64,000 nucleotides of DNA, from positions 81,248,801 to 81,312,800 of the forward strand of contig NC_073694.1 in the NCBI RefSeq assembly GCF_029784165.1, in the 5' to 3' direction. A model generated the notes under the pieces. The model searched no databases. It had not been told where the DNA came from and was given only the letters and a program-made list of their open reading frames with translations. This document shows positions 61,538 through 64,000 of the stretch, one piece after another. The DNA is from Wyeomyia smithii (Eukaryota; Arthropoda; Insecta; Diptera; Culicidae). Position 1 is the first letter of the stretch, and each line of letters opens with the position of its first letter. The translations under genes and the position numbers were made by a program.

Positions 61538-61796
61538 TATGTAGAATACAACCTTTCTGTGAAAAATTCTGAGTAGGGGTTAAGAAAATTTCTTGTGTGA
61601 GATGGGAGCTCTCTTTGCGGCATTCGAAAACTCTTGTGTCCGAAAGCGAAATAATACAATTTTTGGCGATTGACTAACTTGGATGAACAATACAGTAAGA
61701 ATCTTAAATGATAGTTCCCATCACTATGCCACTGCCCAAAATCCGGGCAAAAACGATCATGGCTGCAGAAACTGGTGTCAATATAGTTGCCACTAG

Positions 61797-62223
61797 AGAT
61801 ACTCAGAGAGAGAGAGATAAGCGATGAAAAAAATGCCAATTTGGCAACGAGGTTTCACATGTCAGAGATGCCAGATCTCTTGTCAAAGCGCAAAGTTAAT
61901 TACCTTTTTCATTCGGCTCGTATAACCGGTGGTGAAGATGGAAGTCCTGGGAAATAATAAAGTGCATCAGAAAAACCATGAAGGTGTTAAATTTTATGTT
62001 GATGTTTAATTTTATATAAATTATGGTGATGATTGATTATTTTGTTGACTATATGAAAGGTTTGTTCAATGTTTTGCAATGGAACATGAAGAGCGTGTGA
62101 AAATAAATATATCCTTCATAGTACCTGACTCAATGTGTTACCTTTCTTGTTCGTTTGGATCGGATTTTGACATGTTCGATTTGCTCAGAACACTCTCTTC
62201 GCATATCTCTCCTCTGAGTATTG
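61797..62223. mobile_element. MITE with AGATACTCAGAGAGAGAG ends, copy 2
   Basis: Same termini and orientation as 21104-21593. The left flank is CTAG and the right flank CTAA. It shares the GGTTTCACATGTCAGAG-TGCCAG block and the TTCGTTTGG-TCGGATTTTGAC block with copy 1, but is about 60 bases shorter. Confidence 0.75.
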
Positions 62224-62348
62224 CTAATCCTAGCTTTTGAAAAATTGGTTGAGATTATACTCTTAGGAGGGTCAGAATTCGTGAAACGGATCACTAAAAA
62301 TCGCGATGTCTAATTTTTTCAAATGAGTATTAAAAACTTCAAGAGTTT

Positions 62349-63462
62349 CACTCGGGAAGTTGATTCTCCAATTTTTATTGAATTTGAGTAAGTTTACAAG
62401 TTGTTATTGTCATTTGAAATTTAGGTCAAAATTGTTTTTAAACAGACATAGCTTTAAAAATATTGCATCGAATTTGATGAAATTTTCACAGCAGATGCAT
62501 CCTAAGTTGTAGTTTACGAAAATAATTTTTTTGGAGAAAAAAATATTTTTTTCAATAGTAACTATTTAAAACAATATGTTGAAAATCTATGTTCTGGGGC
62601 ACTGAAAAATCTGAAAAAAAATCACAAGTATTTTTGACGAAATTTCGAAACTGCCCTGAAAGTTTCGCGGTGGTGATATTTTTTGATCAAAAGATATGGG
62701 CCTTCAAAGTTGGTGCCAAGCGCATTTTCAAGCGAGAAGCGAGTGAGCAGTACTACTATTGACAATCCCAGCTTCAGTTATATGCAAAAATTCTGTAAGG
62801 TTTGAAAAATTAGTTTAATAGAAATGATTATTAGTCGCCAAATAGTCAAAATATGCTTAGTCTGTTACCCAACTTAATGATGAAGACAGTATATTTTATG
62901 CCCCCTACAACTCGCAAGCCTAGCTACACATTTTACTAAAAATAATGCAAAATTTAGTTAGGGGACAACCGTACAGAACGCATCAGCGGGTTAAGATCGC
63001 CCGTGCTATTACTTTTAGCCATTATGGTGCACTTTTAGGTATGAGAACTGAAGAAAACTTGGTTTAGGAGCAATTCTTGCTTGAAAAATGCGTTGCGGCA
63101 CCAACTTTGAAGGCCCCTATCTTTTGATCAAAAAATATCACCACCGCGAAATTTTCAGGGCAGTTTCGAAATTTCGTCAAAAATACTTGTGATTTTTTTC
63201 AGATTTTTCAGTGCCCCAGAACATAGATTTTCAACATATTGTTTTAAATAGTTACTATTGAAAAAATATTTTTTTCTTCAAAAAACTATTTTCGTAAACT
63301 ACAACTCAGGATGCATCTGCTGTGAAAATTTCATCAAATTCGATGCAATATTTTTAAAGCTATGTCTGTTTAAAAGCAATTTTGACCTTAATTTCAAATG
63401 ACAATAACAACTTGTAAATTTACTCAAATTCAATAAAAATTGGAAAATCAACTTCCCGAGTG
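62349..63462. mobile_element. Foldback element with arms of about 390 bp
   Basis: Bases 62349-62741 and 63072-63462 are inverted copies with few mismatches. They start CACTCGGGAAGTTGATT and end TCAACTTCCCGAGTG. Both contain CATAGATTTTCAACATATTG and the CACCACCGCGAAA block in opposite directions. The unpaired loop of about 330 bases is non-coding. Open frames in the arms appear in mirrored positions and are not genes. Confidence 0.85.
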
Positions 63463-63621
63463 TCATTCGTTGTTTTGCTTTCGTCTTGATTAGACGCAAA
63501 TTGTTCATCTCCGTTTGATTCGCAAAATAACAATACACGAGTTATCGTACGGGTGTTTTTTTTTTCGATTAGTTCTTGTGTGCGATAACAATAGTCTGCA
63601 ATATATCGGCAGAAACATCTT

Positions 63622-64000
63622 CTGCAGACTGGTAGGGGCAGGCTACCCCGCTGCAGCAAGTGCGGCGGCAATCATGCTGAGACCGCTTGCAGTGAGGATA
63701 CTGAAACGTGTCTTTACTGCGTGGGAACTCGGCATGGCCTTTCGGCGTGTCCCGCGTACAAACAGCGCGAGGAAAAAATTAAGCGTTCCCTTAAGGAACG
63801 ATCAAAGCGCTCTTTTGCAGAAATGCTTAAGAGGGCTGAGCCACCCTCGACAGGAAACATCTTTTCCTTTTTGCCAACCGATGAGGGTACATCTGACGAT
63901 CCCGTCGAAGGGTGTTCTTATGCCTTGCCAGAGGGATCTAGGAAGAGGAGAATGCTCAACTCTCCTAATCCTTCTCGCAAAGGTCGTAAGATAACCCCTA
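63622..64000 (+). pseudogene. I-clade LINE ORF1 fragment (5'-truncated, runs off window)
   Basis: The frame in phase with 63652 stays open to the window end. It encodes two zinc knuckles, CSKCGGNHAETAC and CLYCVGTRHGLSAC, then AYKQREEKIKRSLKERSKRS and FAEMLKRAEPPSTGN. This corresponds to the second half of ORF1 in the LINE at 32571-33941 (IKRSLKERSKRSYAEMLKK). It differs enough to be another subfamily. No start codon or N-terminal region is present upstream, so it is truncated at about 63610-63630. The longer frame starting at 63515 in another phase is a shadow. Confidence 0.8.

Noticed and set aside
63515..63994. 159-residue frame at the right edge
   Set aside because: Wrong phase; the phase with zinc knuckles and the KRSLKERSKRS motif is the real one.

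Overview
This window looks like a nuclear contig from a culicine mosquito, probably Aedes or a close relative. The evidence is the intron-rich insect-type gamma-glutamyltranspeptidase (GGT) genes, the AT-rich background, the density of MITEs, and families typical of mosquitoes: Jockey- and I-clade LINEs, an ITmD37E-like transposon, hAT and Tc1/mariner MITEs, and tRNA-derived SINEs. Species assignment is an inference; no single-copy marker was compared.

Only two ordinary host genes are convincing. They are tandem paralogues on the + strand encoding membrane-anchored GGTs: GGT-A (exons 26307-27101, 27164-27589, 28021-28540) and GGT-B (56592-57380, 57436-57861, 57993-58506). They share exon phases, an identical 426-nt middle exon length and the catalytic residues. 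About 28 kb of nested transposons separates them. A possible first exon of GGT-A, phase-compatible and with a TATA/Inr-like promoter, lies at 14408-14448. No first exon was found for GGT-B.

Layout. 0-4 kb: a SINE and a pair of inverted arms enclosing a tandem array whose units each carry a TATA box, an initiator and a DPE-like motif. 5-10 kb: a 5'-truncated Jockey LINE (minus strand, 12-bp target duplication) carrying a DD41D mariner with an intact transposase, which in turn carries a mosquito repeat with long GT microsatellites. 14-26 kb: presumed GGT-A intron 1, full of MITEs, an RTE-like relic, a foldback and SINEs. 26-29 kb: GGT-A. 31.8-38.7 kb: a non-autonomous hAT element (8-bp duplication) holding an essentially full-length I-clade LINE (15-bp duplication). 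40-41 kb: a tandem repeat of about 320 bp. 42.4-46.9 kb: a full-length Jockey LINE broken by a frameshift and a 96-bp MITE. 47.5-55.1 kb: a large inverted-repeat composite with an ITmD37E-like pseudogene and several MITEs. 56-58.5 kb: a Jockey fragment immediately upstream of GGT-B. 59-64 kb: tandem repeats, MITEs, a foldback and a second I-clade ORF1 fragment running off the window.

The retrotransposon proteins (ORF1 nucleic-acid chaperone, ORF2 endonuclease/RT with or without RNase H) act together on their own RNA by target-primed reverse transcription. The MITEs have no enzymes of their own and depend on transposases supplied in trans. No operon, CRISPR, prophage or defence-type system is present, as expected for an animal genome.
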